A stretch of DNA of 64,000 nt from Nocardioides daeguensis (GCF_019192965.1 NZ_JAHTKU010000010.1:248001-312000); one strand, 5' to 3'; positions 1 to 8,625 are shown, numbered from the stretch's first letter. Translations and numbers: made by a program. The notes: generated from the letters alone by a model not told the origin.

Positions 1-1
1 C

Positions 2-418
2 CACGGGGCGGACGTTCGCCGGCTGGCCTCCGTCGTCAATGCCGCCGTCGACGTCTACGCCCCGTGCGCGCTGGGCGCAACCCTGACGCCGGCCACGGTC
101 GCCGGCCTGCGCGCCCGCCTGGTGTGCGGCGCGGCCAACAACCAGCTCGCCACCAGTGATGTGGACGATCTCCTGACCGAGCGTGGGATCACCTGGGTCC
201 CCGACTATGTCGCGAACGCCGGAGGGCTCATCCAGGTCGGCGGCGAGCTGTGGCACCGCACCCCGGAGGAGGTGGCCGACCAGGTCCGCAGGGTCGGCGA
301 CACCGCCGAGCAGATCGTGGTGGGCGCCGCGGCCGAGGGGACCTCCACCGGCGCCGCCGCCGACCGGCTCGTGCGCGCCCGCCTCGCTGAGGCCCGTCGC
401 CAGGACGGGCGCCCTTGA
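2..418 (+). CDS. Glu/Leu/Phe/Val dehydrogenase, C-terminal part (5' end outside window)
   Basis: The reading frame is open from base 2 to a TGA at 416-418 and gives the last 138 residues of an NAD(P)-dependent amino-acid dehydrogenase. The stretches APCALGA and CGAANNQL, followed by a segment ending in YVANAGG, are typical of the nucleotide-binding C-terminal domain of the leucine/valine dehydrogenase branch. These enzymes oxidatively deaminate branched-chain amino acids to 2-oxo acids. Which substrate applies cannot be told from this half. The in-frame GTG at 122 is internal and not a real start. The stop overlaps the start of the next small gene, so the two are probably cotranscribed. Confidence 0.85.
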   Translation, partial: HGADVRRLASVVNAAVDVYAPCALGATLTPATVAGLRARLVCGAANNQLATSDVDDLLTERGITWVPDYVANAGGLIQVGGELWHRTPEEVADQVRRVGDTAEQIVVGAAAEGTSTGAAADRLVRARLAEARRQDGRP

Positions 419-678
419 GCGCCGTGGTCCGGCACCAGGTCCGGGCGAGGGTGGCCGGAACCGACCGCTCGTCGCTGCTCACACTTCTCGCCGCGATCCA
501 CGCCCGCGGCGTCGAGGTCCGCGAGGCGCACTTCGGTCCGACCGAGCGCGAGGAGGTCCGCGAGCTGCGTGCCGTGTTCGACGCCGAGGCGTCCCGCGCC
601 ACCACGCTCGCGGCGACCCTGGGTGAGCTGATCGACGTGGTCGCGGTCTCGCTCGAGTCCGGGCCCGACCCGCGCTGA
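415..678 (+). CDS. small ACT-like domain protein
   Basis: An 87-residue protein starts at TTG 415, overlapping the dehydrogenase stop by four bases (TTGA), which suggests translational coupling. It begins with a strand-rich stretch (RHQVRARVAGTD), then a helix starting RSSLLTLLAAIHARG and a second strand (VEVREAHF). This resembles the beta-alpha-beta start of an ACT or acetolactate-synthase-small-subunit-like regulatory fold. No catalytic motif is visible. Because it is coupled to an amino-acid dehydrogenase, an amino-acid-sensing role is possible, but that is inference. I do not recognise a named family. Confidence 0.55.
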   Translation: MSAVVRHQVRARVAGTDRSSLLTLLAAIHARGVEVREAHFGPTEREEVRELRAVFDAEASRATTLAATLGELIDVVAVSLESGPDPR

Positions 679-702
679 GCCCTGGTCGGGCAGGCGCGGC
701 GC

Positions 703-2049
703 TCAGGCGCGGGTCGTCGGCCTCGTCGGGGCGAGCAGCGCGCGCAGGTCGACAGGTCGCCCCAGGACCCGGGTCGCGGCCCGGTGGCCCGAGAGCAGCG
801 CTCCGTGGACGGTGGCCGGATCGCTGCTCCAGGTGGCCTCACCGGCGAGATGGAGGACGTCGGCGATCGGCGTCGCCATGGCGTCGTGGTCGTGGTGCGA
901 CGCGCCGGTCGCGACGTACGAGTACGACCCCCGGGAGAACTCGTCCTGTCCCCACCGGGTGATCCAGTGGTCGACCGGCTCCGGCACGCTCGGTCCGTAC
1001 ATCCGGCGCAGCGACGACAGCACGGACGCGACGACCTCGGCGTCGGCCATGGCCTCGATCCGCCGGCCCCACGTTCCCCCGGCGAAGGTCAGCAGCACCG
1101 GTTCGCCGCTGACCCTCGACACGTCGTACCAGGTGTGCCACGGCGTGCCGGCCGGGCCGAGCTGTCGGAGGGCGTAGGCGGACTCGGACCAGAAACGCTC
1201 CGGGAAGCGCAGGAAGACCTTGTTGAACACGCCCATGCCGATGCGCTCGATGGGGCCGAGGACCTCGTCCGGCAGTGGGGGAGTGAACGTGATCGCCGCC
1301 GACTTCAGCACGCCGAGCGGCACGGTGACGATCGCCCTGCGTGCCTCGTGGACCTGGCGACCCGCGGTGAGGCGGACTCCGCCAGGCGACCACTCGACGG
1401 CGTCGACCACCTCCTCGAGGCGGATGTCGAGGCCATGCGAGAGCGCGCCGGGAAGGGCGTCGTACCCGTCGGGGAAGACGACCTCGTCCCCCTCGATGGC
1501 GTCCTCGTCGAGGCCGTGCGCGTCGACGGCGGTGAAGTCGGCGCCACACTGCTCCTCGGTGCGGTGCCGCAGGAACTCCCGCAGCCGGGTTCGCCGGGTG
1601 GGGTCCTCGACGCAGGCGGTGACCGCCTGCTCGGCGACATCGGCATAGGTGCGGCCGGGGTCGGCGGCCGCGATGGCGGCCGTGAGGTGTCGATCGGTGG
1701 TCTCGACGTCGTCGAGCCAGGCGCTCGTCCGCTGTTCGTCGAGCGCGCGGTGCGTCTCGTCGAAGTTGGTGATCGGCCGGCCGCCGGCCTGGTAGCTGCC
1801 GACGGTGAACTCGAGGGTGCGGATGCCGAGGTCCTCGACCAGCGACGTCAGCGGGTTGTCGACCAGTCCGTGGATCCACGACGCGCCGCGGTCGACCGGG
1901 AACCCGGCGCTGCGGTCGGTCCACATCCGCCCACCGACCCGGTCGCGTGCTTCCAGGACGACGACGCGGTGGCCCTCGTGCTGCAGCAGCCGTGCTGCGG
2001 TGATACCCGCGATACCCGCGCCGACGACGATGGTGTCGATCATCTGCAT
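703..2049 (-). CDS. flavin-containing amine oxidase
   Basis: This 448-residue protein belongs to the FAD-dependent monoamine/polyamine oxidase superfamily. It shows the N-terminal dinucleotide-binding motif VGAGIAGITAARLL (about residues 9-22), the downstream VLEARDRVGGR typical of amine oxidases, and DRGASWIHG. Near the C-terminus HLAGEATWSSDPATVHGAL contacts FAD in the family. Length matches the family (about 450). The expected reaction is oxidative deamination of an amine with release of aldehyde and hydrogen peroxide; the substrate is unknown. No signal peptide is seen. Translation can begin at ATG 2049 or ATG 2043. It is convergent with the small ACT-like gene and divergent from the MerR gene. 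Confidence 0.85.
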   Translation of the reverse strand: MQMIDTIVVGAGIAGITAARLLQHEGHRVVVLEARDRVGGRMWTDRSAGFPVDRGASWIHGLVDNPLTSLVEDLGIRTLEFTVGSYQAGGRPITNFDETHRALDEQRTSAWLDDVETTDRHLTAAIAAADPGRTYADVAEQAVTACVEDPTRRTRLREFLRHRTEEQCGADFTAVDAHGLDEDAIEGDEVVFPDGYDALPGALSHGLDIRLEEVVDAVEWSPGGVRLTAGRQVHEARRAIVTVPLGVLKSAAITFTPPLPDEVLGPIERIGMGVFNKVFLRFPERFWSESAYALRQLGPAGTPWHTWYDVSRVSGEPVLLTFAGGTWGRRIEAMADAEVVASVLSSLRRMYGPSVPEPVDHWITRWGQDEFSRGSYSYVATGASHHDHDAMATPIADVLHLAGEATWSSDPATVHGALLSGHRAATRVLGRPVDLRALLAPTRPTTRA

Positions 2050-2281
2050 CTCTGTTCGGTTCGTTGGGGACGAGGCCTCCGGAGTGCCCGGAGCCCTCCG
2101 GTCCCGTCCTGGACGGTGGGTGCCGCCGGTGAGTCCGGCCGCGCTGTCGGAGCAGGGCCAGCGTAGGCGGTGGCCGATGTCGTGGACCGCTGCCGCAGTC
2201 CGCCCATGATCGGGCCGGCCGGGCGCTCGACTGCGCCCGCCCGGACCTGCCGGCGTCCCGCGGACGCCTCGGCCGGCCGCG

Positions 2282-2311
2282 TTGACTTCAAGTACTCGAA
2301 GTTTCTAGCCT
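2282..2311 (+). promoter_or_regulatory. MerR-type promoter with palindromic operator
   Basis: TTGACT (2282-2287) and TAGCCT (2306-2311) are 18 bases apart, a spacer longer than the usual 17, as is typical of promoters remodelled by MerR proteins. Between them lies a near-perfect dyad of 18 bases at 2285-2302, with arms ACTTC/GAAGT around a central AGTACT. The predicted start of transcription falls on or next to the GTG of the MerR gene at 2319, so the transcript should be leaderless. The promoter would drive merR and the alcohol dehydrogenase together. Confidence 0.7.
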
Positions 2312-2318
2312 CGACGAA

Positions 2319-2774
2319 GTGAGCGCGCGAACCGGAGGACGGACCTTCTCCATCAAGGAGGCGGCCGCCCTGACCGGGCTCCCGGCCAGCACGCTGCGCT
2401 ACTACGAGTCGGTCGGCGTGGTCGCACCGGTGGGGCGCTCGGCGAGCAGCGGGCACCGCGTGTACACCGAGGACGACCTCGACGTGCTGACCTGGGTGGC
2501 CTGCCTGAACGCGACCGGCCTCTCGATCAGTGACATGCGGCGCTACGTCGAGAACGGCGCTGCCGGCCGGGCCGCTGCCGGACAGCAGATCGAGCTGCTC
2601 GCGGCCCAGCGGGACCGGCTGGCGATGGAGGCCGAGCTGCTCGCCGTACGACGGCGCTACGTGCAGCTCAAGATCGACTACTGGCAGGCCGTCGCCGACG
2701 GCGACCAGGACCGGGCGCGCGCCCTCTCCGACGAGGCGCTCGCGGTCGCCGACGCTCTCAAGAAGACCCCCTGA
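2319..2774 (+). CDS. MerR-family transcriptional regulator
   Basis: A 151-residue MerR regulator. The N-terminal winged helix-turn-helix reads [24 protein letters not shown], the signature of the family, followed by a long dimerisation helix rich in Gln and Arg. There is no pair of conserved cysteines at the C-terminus, so it is unlike the metal sensors CueR and MerR and closer to the NmlR/AdhR type that controls aldehyde or alcohol dehydrogenases. The GTG start sits 8 bases after a -10 box, implying leaderless translation. The alcohol dehydrogenase begins 13 bases after its stop, so the regulator most likely controls itself and that enzyme through the dyad upstream. Confidence 0.85.
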   Translation: MSARTGGRTFSIKEAAALTGLPASTLRYYESVGVVAPVGRSASSGHRVYTEDDLDVLTWVACLNATGLSISDMRRYVENGAAGRAAAGQQIELLAAQRDRLAMEAELLAVRRRYVQLKIDYWQAVADGDQDRARALSDEALAVADALKKTP

Positions 2775-2787
2775 CGAGGAGAAGACC

Positions 2788-3843
2788 ATGACCTACGACC
2801 GCACCCATGTCGCCGCCTGGGCGGCCCCGGACCGCGGCGAGCCGCTGGCCCGGACCACCATCGAGCGCCGTGAGGTCGGGGCCAACGACGTCCTCATCAC
2901 GATCGAGTACGCCGGCATCTGTCACTCCGACATCCACACCGTCAGCGGCGACTGGGGGCCGCAGCCGTTCCCGGTCGTGCCCGGCCACGAGATCGTCGGC
3001 ACGGTCGCCGAGGTCGGCGACGCCGTCACCCGCCATCAGGTCGGTGACCGGGTCGGGGTCGGCTGCCTGGTCAACGCGTGCCGCGAGTGCGTCAACTGCC
3101 GGCGCGGCGACGAGCAGTTCTGCCTCAACGGCAGCGTGGGGACCTACGCCGCCACCGACCGTGACGGCTCCACGACCCAGGGTGGCTACTCGACGCACGT
3201 CGTCGTCGACGCCGACTTCGTGCTGTCGGTGCCCGAGGGCCTCGACCCCGCGGCTGCCGCGCCGCTGCTGTGCGCCGGCATCACGACGTACTCACCGCTG
3301 AAGCGGTGGGCGGCCGGCCCGGGCAAGAAGGTGGCGGTCCTCGGGCTCGGCGGCCTCGGGCACATGGCGGTCAAGCTCGCCCACGCGATGGGCGCGGAGG
3401 TGAGCGTGCTCTCGCAGTCGCTGAAGAAGCAGGAGGACGCCGAGCGCCTCGGCGCCGACCACTACTACGCGACGTCCGACCCGGCGACCTTCGACCGGCT
3501 GGCCGGGGAGTTCGACCTCCTGCTGAGCACCGTCAGCGTGAGCCTCGACGTCAACGCCTACCTCCGCCTGCTCGCCGTCGACGGCGCCCTGGTCAACGTC
3601 GGCGCCCCGCCGCGCGCGTTCAACGTCGCGCCGATGTCGTTGATCTACGGGCGGCACACGCTGGCCGGCTCGATGATCGGCGGCATCGCCGAGACCCAGG
3701 AGATGCTCGACTTCTGCGCCGAGCACGGCATCGGCTCCGAGATCGAGGTGATCGCCGCCGACGCCGTCAACGAGGCCTACGAGCGCGTGCTGGCCTCCGA
3801 CGTGCGCTACCGCTTCGTCATCGACGCCGCGACGATCCGCTAG
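2788..3843 (+). CDS. zinc-dependent alcohol dehydrogenase (YahK/cinnamyl-alcohol type)
   Basis: A 351-residue medium-chain dehydrogenase. The catalytic zinc site is shown by GICHSD and VPGHEIVG, the structural zinc lobe by four cysteines in [16 protein letters not shown], and NAD(P) binding by [14 protein letters not shown]. It should interconvert an aldehyde and its primary alcohol in the cytosol; the YahK-like branch prefers NADPH and broad aldehydes. The ATG at 2788 follows a GAGGAGAAG ribosome binding site. It is the second gene of the MerR operon, which suggests induction by a reactive aldehyde. Its stop overlaps the stop of the convergent LysR gene by a few bases. Confidence 0.9.
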   Translation: MTYDRTHVAAWAAPDRGEPLARTTIERREVGANDVLITIEYAGICHSDIHTVSGDWGPQPFPVVPGHEIVGTVAEVGDAVTRHQVGDRVGVGCLVNACRECVNCRRGDEQFCLNGSVGTYAATDRDGSTTQGGYSTHVVVDADFVLSVPEGLDPAAAAPLLCAGITTYSPLKRWAAGPGKKVAVLGLGGLGHMAVKLAHAMGAEVSVLSQSLKKQEDAERLGADHYYATSDPATFDRLAGEFDLLLSTVSVSLDVNAYLRLLAVDGALVNVGAPPRAFNVAPMSLIYGRHTLAGSMIGGIAETQEMLDFCAEHGIGSEIEVIAADAVNEAYERVLASDVRYRFVIDAATIR

Positions 3844-4739
3844 GTCGCAGCGCCGACGCCCGGTCTCCCGTACGGCGCGTGCGCGACGACGTGATCGCGC
3901 AACCGCGCCGCAACGGGGGCGAGCGGGCGGTCCGTGCGCCAGGTGAGGCCGATGGTCCGCCGGGCACGCGGGTTCCTGATCCGCAGCGCGATCGTCCCGG
4001 AGACGCCCGCGATGTGCTCCGGGACGATGGCGAAGCCGAGACCCGCGGCGACGAGGCCCTCGATGGTGGCGAGGTCGGCGCTCTCGAAGGACACGGCGGG
4101 CGCGGCGCCGGCGTCGCTGAGCAGGCCGTCGACCAGGGAGCTGTGGCCGAACCCGGGCGGCGTGGTCACCAGGTCGTCGTCGGCCAGCTCGGCCAGGTCG
4201 ACCTGCTTGCGTTCCCGCAGCCGGTGGCCCGGGGAGACGACCGCGACCAGGCGCTCCTCCTGGAGCGGCGCCCAGGCGAAGTCCCCGGTCGGCCGCGCCG
4301 ACATGATCGCGAGCTCGGCCGCGCCGGTGGCGAGGTCGCGCATCATGTCGTGGCTCGGCTCCTGGGTCAGCTCCACGCGGACCAGGGGAGCCTGCTCGTG
4401 GAAGCCGCGCAGGACCTGGGGGACCAGGGAGGTGGCCATCGAGTCGAGGAACGCCAGCCGGACCGTGCCGCGGTCGGGGTCGTGGCGGGCCTCGAGCTCG
4501 TGGCGCAGCTGTTGGTAGCGGGTGAGCAGGTCCCGGGCGGTGGTGACGACCAGCTCGCCGTCGGGCGTGGTGACCAGGCCGTGGGGAACCCGCTCGAACA
4601 GGCGCACGCCCAGCTCCTCCTCGACCCGGGCCAGTGCACGCGAGAGCGTCGGCTGGCTGACGCGCAGCACGGCCGCTGTCTCGGTGAGGTGCTCGTGGTC
4701 GGCCAGCGCCACGATCCACTCCAGGTCGCGCACCAACAT
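3840..4739 (-). CDS. LysR-family transcriptional regulator
   Basis: A 299-residue LysR regulator starting at ATG 4739 (MLVRDLEW). The N-terminal helix-turn-helix covers about residues 2-60 ([24 protein letters not shown]) and is followed by the two-lobed substrate-binding domain. A longer frame upstream exists, but the start at 4739 matches the family length and lies 6 bases after a perfect TATGAT -10 box (4746-4751, reverse strand), so the message is leaderless. A T-N11-A LysR box overlaps that -10, consistent with self-repression. The divergent gene is an MFS exporter, the usual target in this arrangement. The effector is unknown. Confidence 0.85.
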   Translation of the reverse strand: MLVRDLEWIVALADHEHLTETAAVLRVSQPTLSRALARVEEELGVRLFERVPHGLVTTPDGELVVTTARDLLTRYQQLRHELEARHDPDRGTVRLAFLDSMATSLVPQVLRGFHEQAPLVRVELTQEPSHDMMRDLATGAAELAIMSARPTGDFAWAPLQEERLVAVVSPGHRLRERKQVDLAELADDDLVTTPPGFGHSSLVDGLLSDAGAAPAVSFESADLATIEGLVAAGLGFAIVPEHIAGVSGTIALRIRNPRARRTIGLTWRTDRPLAPVAARLRDHVVAHAPYGRPGVGAAT

Positions 4740-4748
4740 CCCGGCATC

Positions 4749-4794
4749 ATACGCAAGACGTATCGAGGATCGACGTTCTAGACATTGGACGTAT
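4749..4794. promoter_or_regulatory. LysR operator region: ATACG-N5-CGTAT plus a second half-site
   Basis: A perfect inverted repeat ATACG-N5-CGTAT (4749-4763) fits the LysR T-N11-A rule. The half-site GACGTAT at 4757-4763 recurs at 4788-4794, exactly 31 bases on (about three helical turns) toward the MFS gene. This is the normal layout of a recognition site and an activation site in a divergent LysR promoter. Confidence 0.65.
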
Positions 4795-4821
4795 CCAGGG
4801 GATCGGCGGAACCTGGACCCG

Positions 4822-6075
4822 GTGAGCACGCAGGCAGCCCGTGAGCGACCCGGGGCCGGAGGGCACGCGCCCGGCAGCGCCGGCTACCGGCGGATCATGG
4901 CGGCGATGTTCGCCGCCGGCATGGCGACGTTCGTCCTCCTCTACGCCACCCAGGCGCTGCTGCCGGCGCTTCACGCGACCTTCCGGGTCAGCCCGACCCA
5001 GGCGACGCTGAGCATGTCGCTGACGACCGCGGGTCTCGCGCTCGGCCTGCTGGTCGCCGGCCCGGCGTCCGAGGTCGTCGGCCGCACGCCGCTGATCCTC
5101 GGCTCGACCTGGGCCGCGACCCTCGTGGCCTGCCTGACGCCGTTCGCCCCGTCCTGGCACGCCTTCCTGGGCCTGCGGCTGCTCGAGGGGGTCGTGCTCG
5201 CCGGGCTTCCGGCCGTCGCGACGGCGTACCTGCGCGAGGAGCTGCACCCGAGCGCCCTCGCGAAGGCCACCGGCCTCTACATCGGGGGGACGGCGCTCGG
5301 CGGCATGGCCGGACGCCTGCTGACCGCGCCCGTGGCCGACCTCGCCGACTGGCGCTGGGCGATGGCCAGCGCGGCCGTGTTCGCGCTCGGCTGCGCCGTC
5401 GCGGTGAGCCTCGCACTGCCCGCCTCTCGCAACTTCACCCCGCGTCCGCGCGGCGCCACCCGGCTGCGTGGCATGGCCCGGGCGGCACTCACGGACCCGG
5501 CGCTGCGCAGCCTCTACCTGCTTGGAGCGTGCGCGGTCGGGACCCTGGTCGCCGTCTTCAACGCGCTCGGCTTCCGGCTGACCGCCGCGCCGTTCCATCT
5601 CGGCCTGGGCACGATCAGCCTGCTCTACCTGGTCTACCCGCTGGGCACGGTCAGCGCGACCGTGTCCGGCGCGCTGGCCGACCGTCTCGGGCGGCGCGCA
5701 GTGCTGCCCTCGGGGTGCGCCCTCGCGGTCCTCGGCGTGGCGCTCACCGTGCTCCCGTCCCTGACCGCGGTCGTGCTCGGCCTCGCCTGCCTGACCGCCG
5801 GCTTCTTCGTCATGCACGGTCTCGCCAGCGGCTGGGTCGCCGTCCGGGCCCACCTCGCGGGGGCCAGTGCGAGCCAGGCGGCGGCCTTCTACCTGTGCGC
5901 CTACTACGTCGGTTCCTCGGTGTTCGGCAGCCTCGGGGGCAGCGCCTGGTCGTGGTACGGCTGGGCGGGGGTGTGTGCCCTTGCTCTCACCCTGCTGGCC
6001 GTTGCGGGCGCCGCGACCGTGCGGTTGCGACGGATCCCCGTGCTTCCGGGTTCGCCCCTCCCTGTCCTTGGGTAG
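4822..6075 (+). CDS. MFS transporter (YnfM-like)
   Basis: A 417-residue major facilitator protein starting at GTG 4822, with about 12 hydrophobic helices. The loop between helices 2 and 3 (GPASEVVGR) and the later ADRLGRRAVLP copy mark the two homologous halves. YnfM-like members are drug or metabolite exporters of the inner membrane. The substrate cannot be read from sequence. The N-terminal 30 residues before the first membrane helix are Gly/Ala/Pro-rich and poorly conserved. It is transcribed away from the LysR regulator and is its likely target. No strong ribosome binding site precedes the GTG. Confidence 0.85.
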   Translation: MSTQAARERPGAGGHAPGSAGYRRIMAAMFAAGMATFVLLYATQALLPALHATFRVSPTQATLSMSLTTAGLALGLLVAGPASEVVGRTPLILGSTWAATLVACLTPFAPSWHAFLGLRLLEGVVLAGLPAVATAYLREELHPSALAKATGLYIGGTALGGMAGRLLTAPVADLADWRWAMASAAVFALGCAVAVSLALPASRNFTPRPRGATRLRGMARAALTDPALRSLYLLGACAVGTLVAVFNALGFRLTAAPFHLGLGTISLLYLVYPLGTVSATVSGALADRLGRRAVLPSGCALAVLGVALTVLPSLTAVVLGLACLTAGFFVMHGLASGWVAVRAHLAGASASQAAAFYLCAYYVGSSVFGSLGGSAWSWYGWAGVCALALTLLAVAGAATVRLRRIPVLPGSPLPVLG

Positions 6076-6111
6076 GGTCCCTGCGACAGCTTGGCCGACG
6101 TAGAGGAATGG

Positions 6112-7548
6112 GTGATCGTGGCGAATTCGTGGGGGATCGCGGCGCGCGGGCGAGGGGCGCGGGCGCGGGTCGCGGCGGGTCTGGCCCTGCTGCTCGCGAC
6201 GAGCGTGCTGGTCGCCGGCCAGGGCGTCCTGGCGCCGGCCCAGGCGGCACCCGCCGTGACGCCGGCTGCCGCGCCGGCTGCTGCGCGCGCAGCGGCACCG
6301 TCGGTGGCGGCGGGCCGCAAGCCGAACCCGGCGTACGTCGTGACGCCCGGCATCACTTTCAACCACCCGTTCCGTAACGGCCAACGCGGCAAGATCCACC
6401 ACAAGATCGCCGCGACCCTGCGCAACGTCCCCGCCGGCGCGACGGTGCGGGTGATCACCTGGAACTTCGACTCGCCCTACCTCGCCCATCGGTTCATCCG
6501 GGCCCACGAGCGCGGTGTCACAGTGCAGATCATCATGTCGCGCGGCCTGGCGCGCTCGCAGGGCCGCAACCTGGCTCGCTCCTACCCGATGGTGCAGCGC
6601 GCCTTCTCCCGCGGCAACAAGGGGCGACCGGAGGAGCTGAAGAGCTGGATCCGGACCTGCCGGCAGACCTGCCGCGGCAAGCGCGGCTCGATGCACTCCA
6701 AGCTGATGCTGGTCAGCCGCTCGGGCGCGACCAACTGGATCGTGATGCAGGGCTCGGGCAACCTCACCGGCGCCGCCGCCGTCCAGCAGTTCAACGACTG
6801 GACCACCGTCACCGAGAACCAGCCGCTCTACGACGGCTGGATGCAGATGTGGAACCAGGCGATCCAGGACCGGAACTTCCCGGCGCTGAGGTTCACCACC
6901 GGGAACATCACCACGATGTTCGCGCCCCACAAGGGCGAGGTGGACCCGGCGCTGAGCGTGCTCAACAAGGTGCAGTGCACGGGCGCGACCAACACGGCCA
7001 GCGGGCGCACCAAGGTGCGGGTCGCCAACGCGGTGTGGGGCGAGGAGCGCGGCGCCCGGATCGCCCGGAAGGTCCGTCAGCTCGACCGTCAGGGCTGTGA
7101 CGTGGAGATCGTCTTCATGATGATGCAGCGCCACATCCGTGGCATCCTGCGCGGGATGCGGGCCAAGCAGATGGTCTACATCACCGGTCTGACCGCCAAC
7201 AAGTTCAAGGACCGCTACGTCCACATGAAGGGGCTCGCCGTCCAGGGCAACGTCGACGGCCGCCCCGACGGCAACGTCGTGCTGTCGAGCAGCGAGAACT
7301 GGACCCGGCTCGGGTGGCACTCCGACGAGGAGAACATCATCATCCGCGACGACGCGGCCATGACGCAGAAGTACGTCGACCATGTCGACCTGATCTACCG
7401 CGAGGCCCCGCGGACGCTGAGCAACTACGTGAACTCGGCCGACCCCGACCCGACGCCGCGTCCCCGCGGCGGCGTCGCCGACCGCAACTCCCGCTACCTC
7501 GGCCCGAAGGACTACCCCTTCCACGAGCTCGAGGCGGAGCTCTCCTGA
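6112..7548 (+). CDS. secreted phospholipase D-like domain protein
   Basis: About 476-478 residues; translation may start at GTG 6112 or GTG 6118, both after AGAGGA at 6102-6107. A Sec signal peptide is clear (Arg-rich start, hydrophobic core, cleavage after PAQA). Two PLD-like half domains follow: HSK with GSGNLTGAA near residues 193-222 and HMKG with SSSENWT near residues 369-395. The Asp of the classical HxKxxxxD motif is absent in both halves, so it may have altered or no phosphodiesterase activity, although Asn of GSxN is kept. The -10-like TAGGGT at 6072 overlaps the stop of the MFS gene, giving a short leader. Confidence 0.8.
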   Translation: MIVANSWGIAARGRGARARVAAGLALLLATSVLVAGQGVLAPAQAAPAVTPAAAPAAARAAAPSVAAGRKPNPAYVVTPGITFNHPFRNGQRGKIHHKIAATLRNVPAGATVRVITWNFDSPYLAHRFIRAHERGVTVQIIMSRGLARSQGRNLARSYPMVQRAFSRGNKGRPEELKSWIRTCRQTCRGKRGSMHSKLMLVSRSGATNWIVMQGSGNLTGAAAVQQFNDWTTVTENQPLYDGWMQMWNQAIQDRNFPALRFTTGNITTMFAPHKGEVDPALSVLNKVQCTGATNTASGRTKVRVANAVWGEERGARIARKVRQLDRQGCDVEIVFMMMQRHIRGILRGMRAKQMVYITGLTANKFKDRYVHMKGLAVQGNVDGRPDGNVVLSSSENWTRLGWHSDEENIIIRDDAAMTQKYVDHVDLIYREAPRTLSNYVNSADPDPTPRPRGGVADRNSRYLGPKDYPFHELEAELS

Positions 7549-7566
7549 CCCGGGCCCGCTGAGCCA

Positions 7567-7620
7567 CGCGAGAGCGCCGCCGTGGTCCGTGCCAACACGG
7601 ACCGCGGCGGCGCTCTCGCG
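7567..7620 (+). terminator. long hairpin terminator after the PLD-like gene
   Basis: A 25-base-pair stem (7567-7591 with 7596-7620) containing a single G-T wobble and a four-base CCAA loop, starting 18 bases after the stop codon. There is no U-tract, as is common in high-GC actinobacteria. Confidence 0.8.
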
Positions 7621-7655
7621 TTCGGCTCGCCGCGGGTTCCCGCCGAGCTCGGTCA

Positions 7656-7673
7656 ACCTAGCACTTGCTTGGT
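7656..7673. promoter_or_regulatory. palindromic operator-like site upstream of the SDR gene
   Basis: The 18-base site is an imperfect palindrome with 14 of 18 positions symmetric (arms ACCnAGCA and TGCTnGGT). A TATGAT -10 box follows at 7683-7688. Sites of the general form CTAGCA/TGCTAG precede many TetR-controlled lipid and acyl-CoA genes in actinobacteria; the matching regulator is not in this window. Confidence 0.5.
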
Positions 7674-7718
7674 ACCCTGCTCTATGATCCCCGGTCGGGG
7701 GACGGCGAAAGGGATTCC

Positions 7719-8486
7719 GTGGCGTACAGCATCGACATGACCGGTCAGGTGGTCCTCGTGACCGGCGGCGGCCGAGGTGTGGGCGACGGCATCGTCCAGG
7801 CCTACCTCGAGGCCGGTGCGACCGTGGAGATCTGCGGTCGGAGCACGCCCGGGTCGCTGCGCGAGCACGACGGTCGCGTGGTGCACTTCTCGCCCGTCGA
7901 CGTGCGCGAGGCCGACGAGGTCGCCGCCTGGGTCGAGGACGTCGTACGCCGCCGCGGACGCGTCGACGTCGCGGTGAACAACGCCGGCGGCGCGCCCTTC
8001 GCTCAGTTCGACGCCGCGTCGCCGCGCTTCCACGCCAAGATCAACGACCTCAACTTCATGTCCGCGGTCTACGTCGGGCTCGCGGTGCGCCCGCACCTGA
8101 AGCAGGCCGGCGGCTCGATGGTCAACATCACCTCGATCTCCGCCCGGCGCTCCAGCCCCGGCACCGCGGTGTACGGCGCCGCCAAGGCCGCCCTCGAGAG
8201 CCTCACCGCCAGCCTCGGCGTCGAATGGGCCCCGGAGGTCCGCGTGAACGCGGTCAGCTGCGGGCTCGTCGAGACCCCGGGCTCGGCCGACCACTACGGC
8301 GACGCGGAGCAGTTCGCGCGCGTCGCCGCCACCATCCCGCGGGGCGTCTTCGCCACGCCGCTCGAGGTCGGGCAGGCCTGCGTGTTCCTGTCCTCGCCGC
8401 TGGCTACCCACATCACCGGCGCCGTCCTCAACGTCGACGGTGGCGGCGAGTGGCCCGCCTTCCTCCAGCACACCCCCAACGCCTGA
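7719..8486 (+). CDS. SDR-family NAD(P)-dependent oxidoreductase
   Basis: A 255-residue classical short-chain dehydrogenase. It has the cofactor motif TGGGRGVGDG (about residues 13-22), NNAGG, the catalytic Ser of NITSIS and YGAAK with the Tyr-x3-Lys pair. The C-terminal VFLSSPLATHITGAVLNVDGG is typical. The GTG start follows GAAAGGGA at 7706-7713. The reaction is oxidation or reduction of a hydroxyl/keto group, substrate unknown. It is monocistronic: a strong terminator precedes it and a palindromic site and TATGAT box lie just upstream. Acyl-CoA or steroid-related chemistry would fit the operator type but is only inferred. Confidence 0.85.
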   Translation: MAYSIDMTGQVVLVTGGGRGVGDGIVQAYLEAGATVEICGRSTPGSLREHDGRVVHFSPVDVREADEVAAWVEDVVRRRGRVDVAVNNAGGAPFAQFDAASPRFHAKINDLNFMSAVYVGLAVRPHLKQAGGSMVNITSISARRSSPGTAVYGAAKAALESLTASLGVEWAPEVRVNAVSCGLVETPGSADHYGDAEQFARVAATIPRGVFATPLEVGQACVFLSSPLATHITGAVLNVDGGGEWPAFLQHTPNA

Positions 8487-8536
8487 GCGCGAGGCGATGG
8501 GGATCGAGCGGCTCGGCTGACCCCGCCTTCTTCCCG

Positions 8537-8606
8537 CCGGATCGTTCGATCGAACGGATCGGGGGAGTTGGCGGGACGTAGGTCCCCCGGATCGTTCGAT
8601 CGAACG
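8537..8606. repeat. duplicated palindrome GTTCGATCGAAC
   Basis: A 20-base sequence occurs at 8537-8556 and again at 8587-8606, exactly 50 bases apart. Each copy contains the perfect 12-base palindrome GTTCGATCGAAC (8544-8555 and 8594-8605). They lie in the 210-base gap between the convergent SDR and typA genes, next to the typA terminator. Confidence 0.8.
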
Positions 8607-8625
8607 AACAGGGGCCACCGAAACG

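Noticed and set aside
4747..7656. Long reverse-strand open frame over the MFS and PLD genes
   Set aside because: It is an antisense shadow typical of high-GC DNA, rich in Arg/Gly/Ala, with no domain, and two well-supported genes lie on the other strand.
8544..8605. GTTCGATCGAAC palindromes as SOS (LexA) boxes
   Set aside because: The actinobacterial LexA box is CGAAC-N4-GTTCG; here the half-sites are in the opposite order, and both copies lie in a convergent intergenic region.
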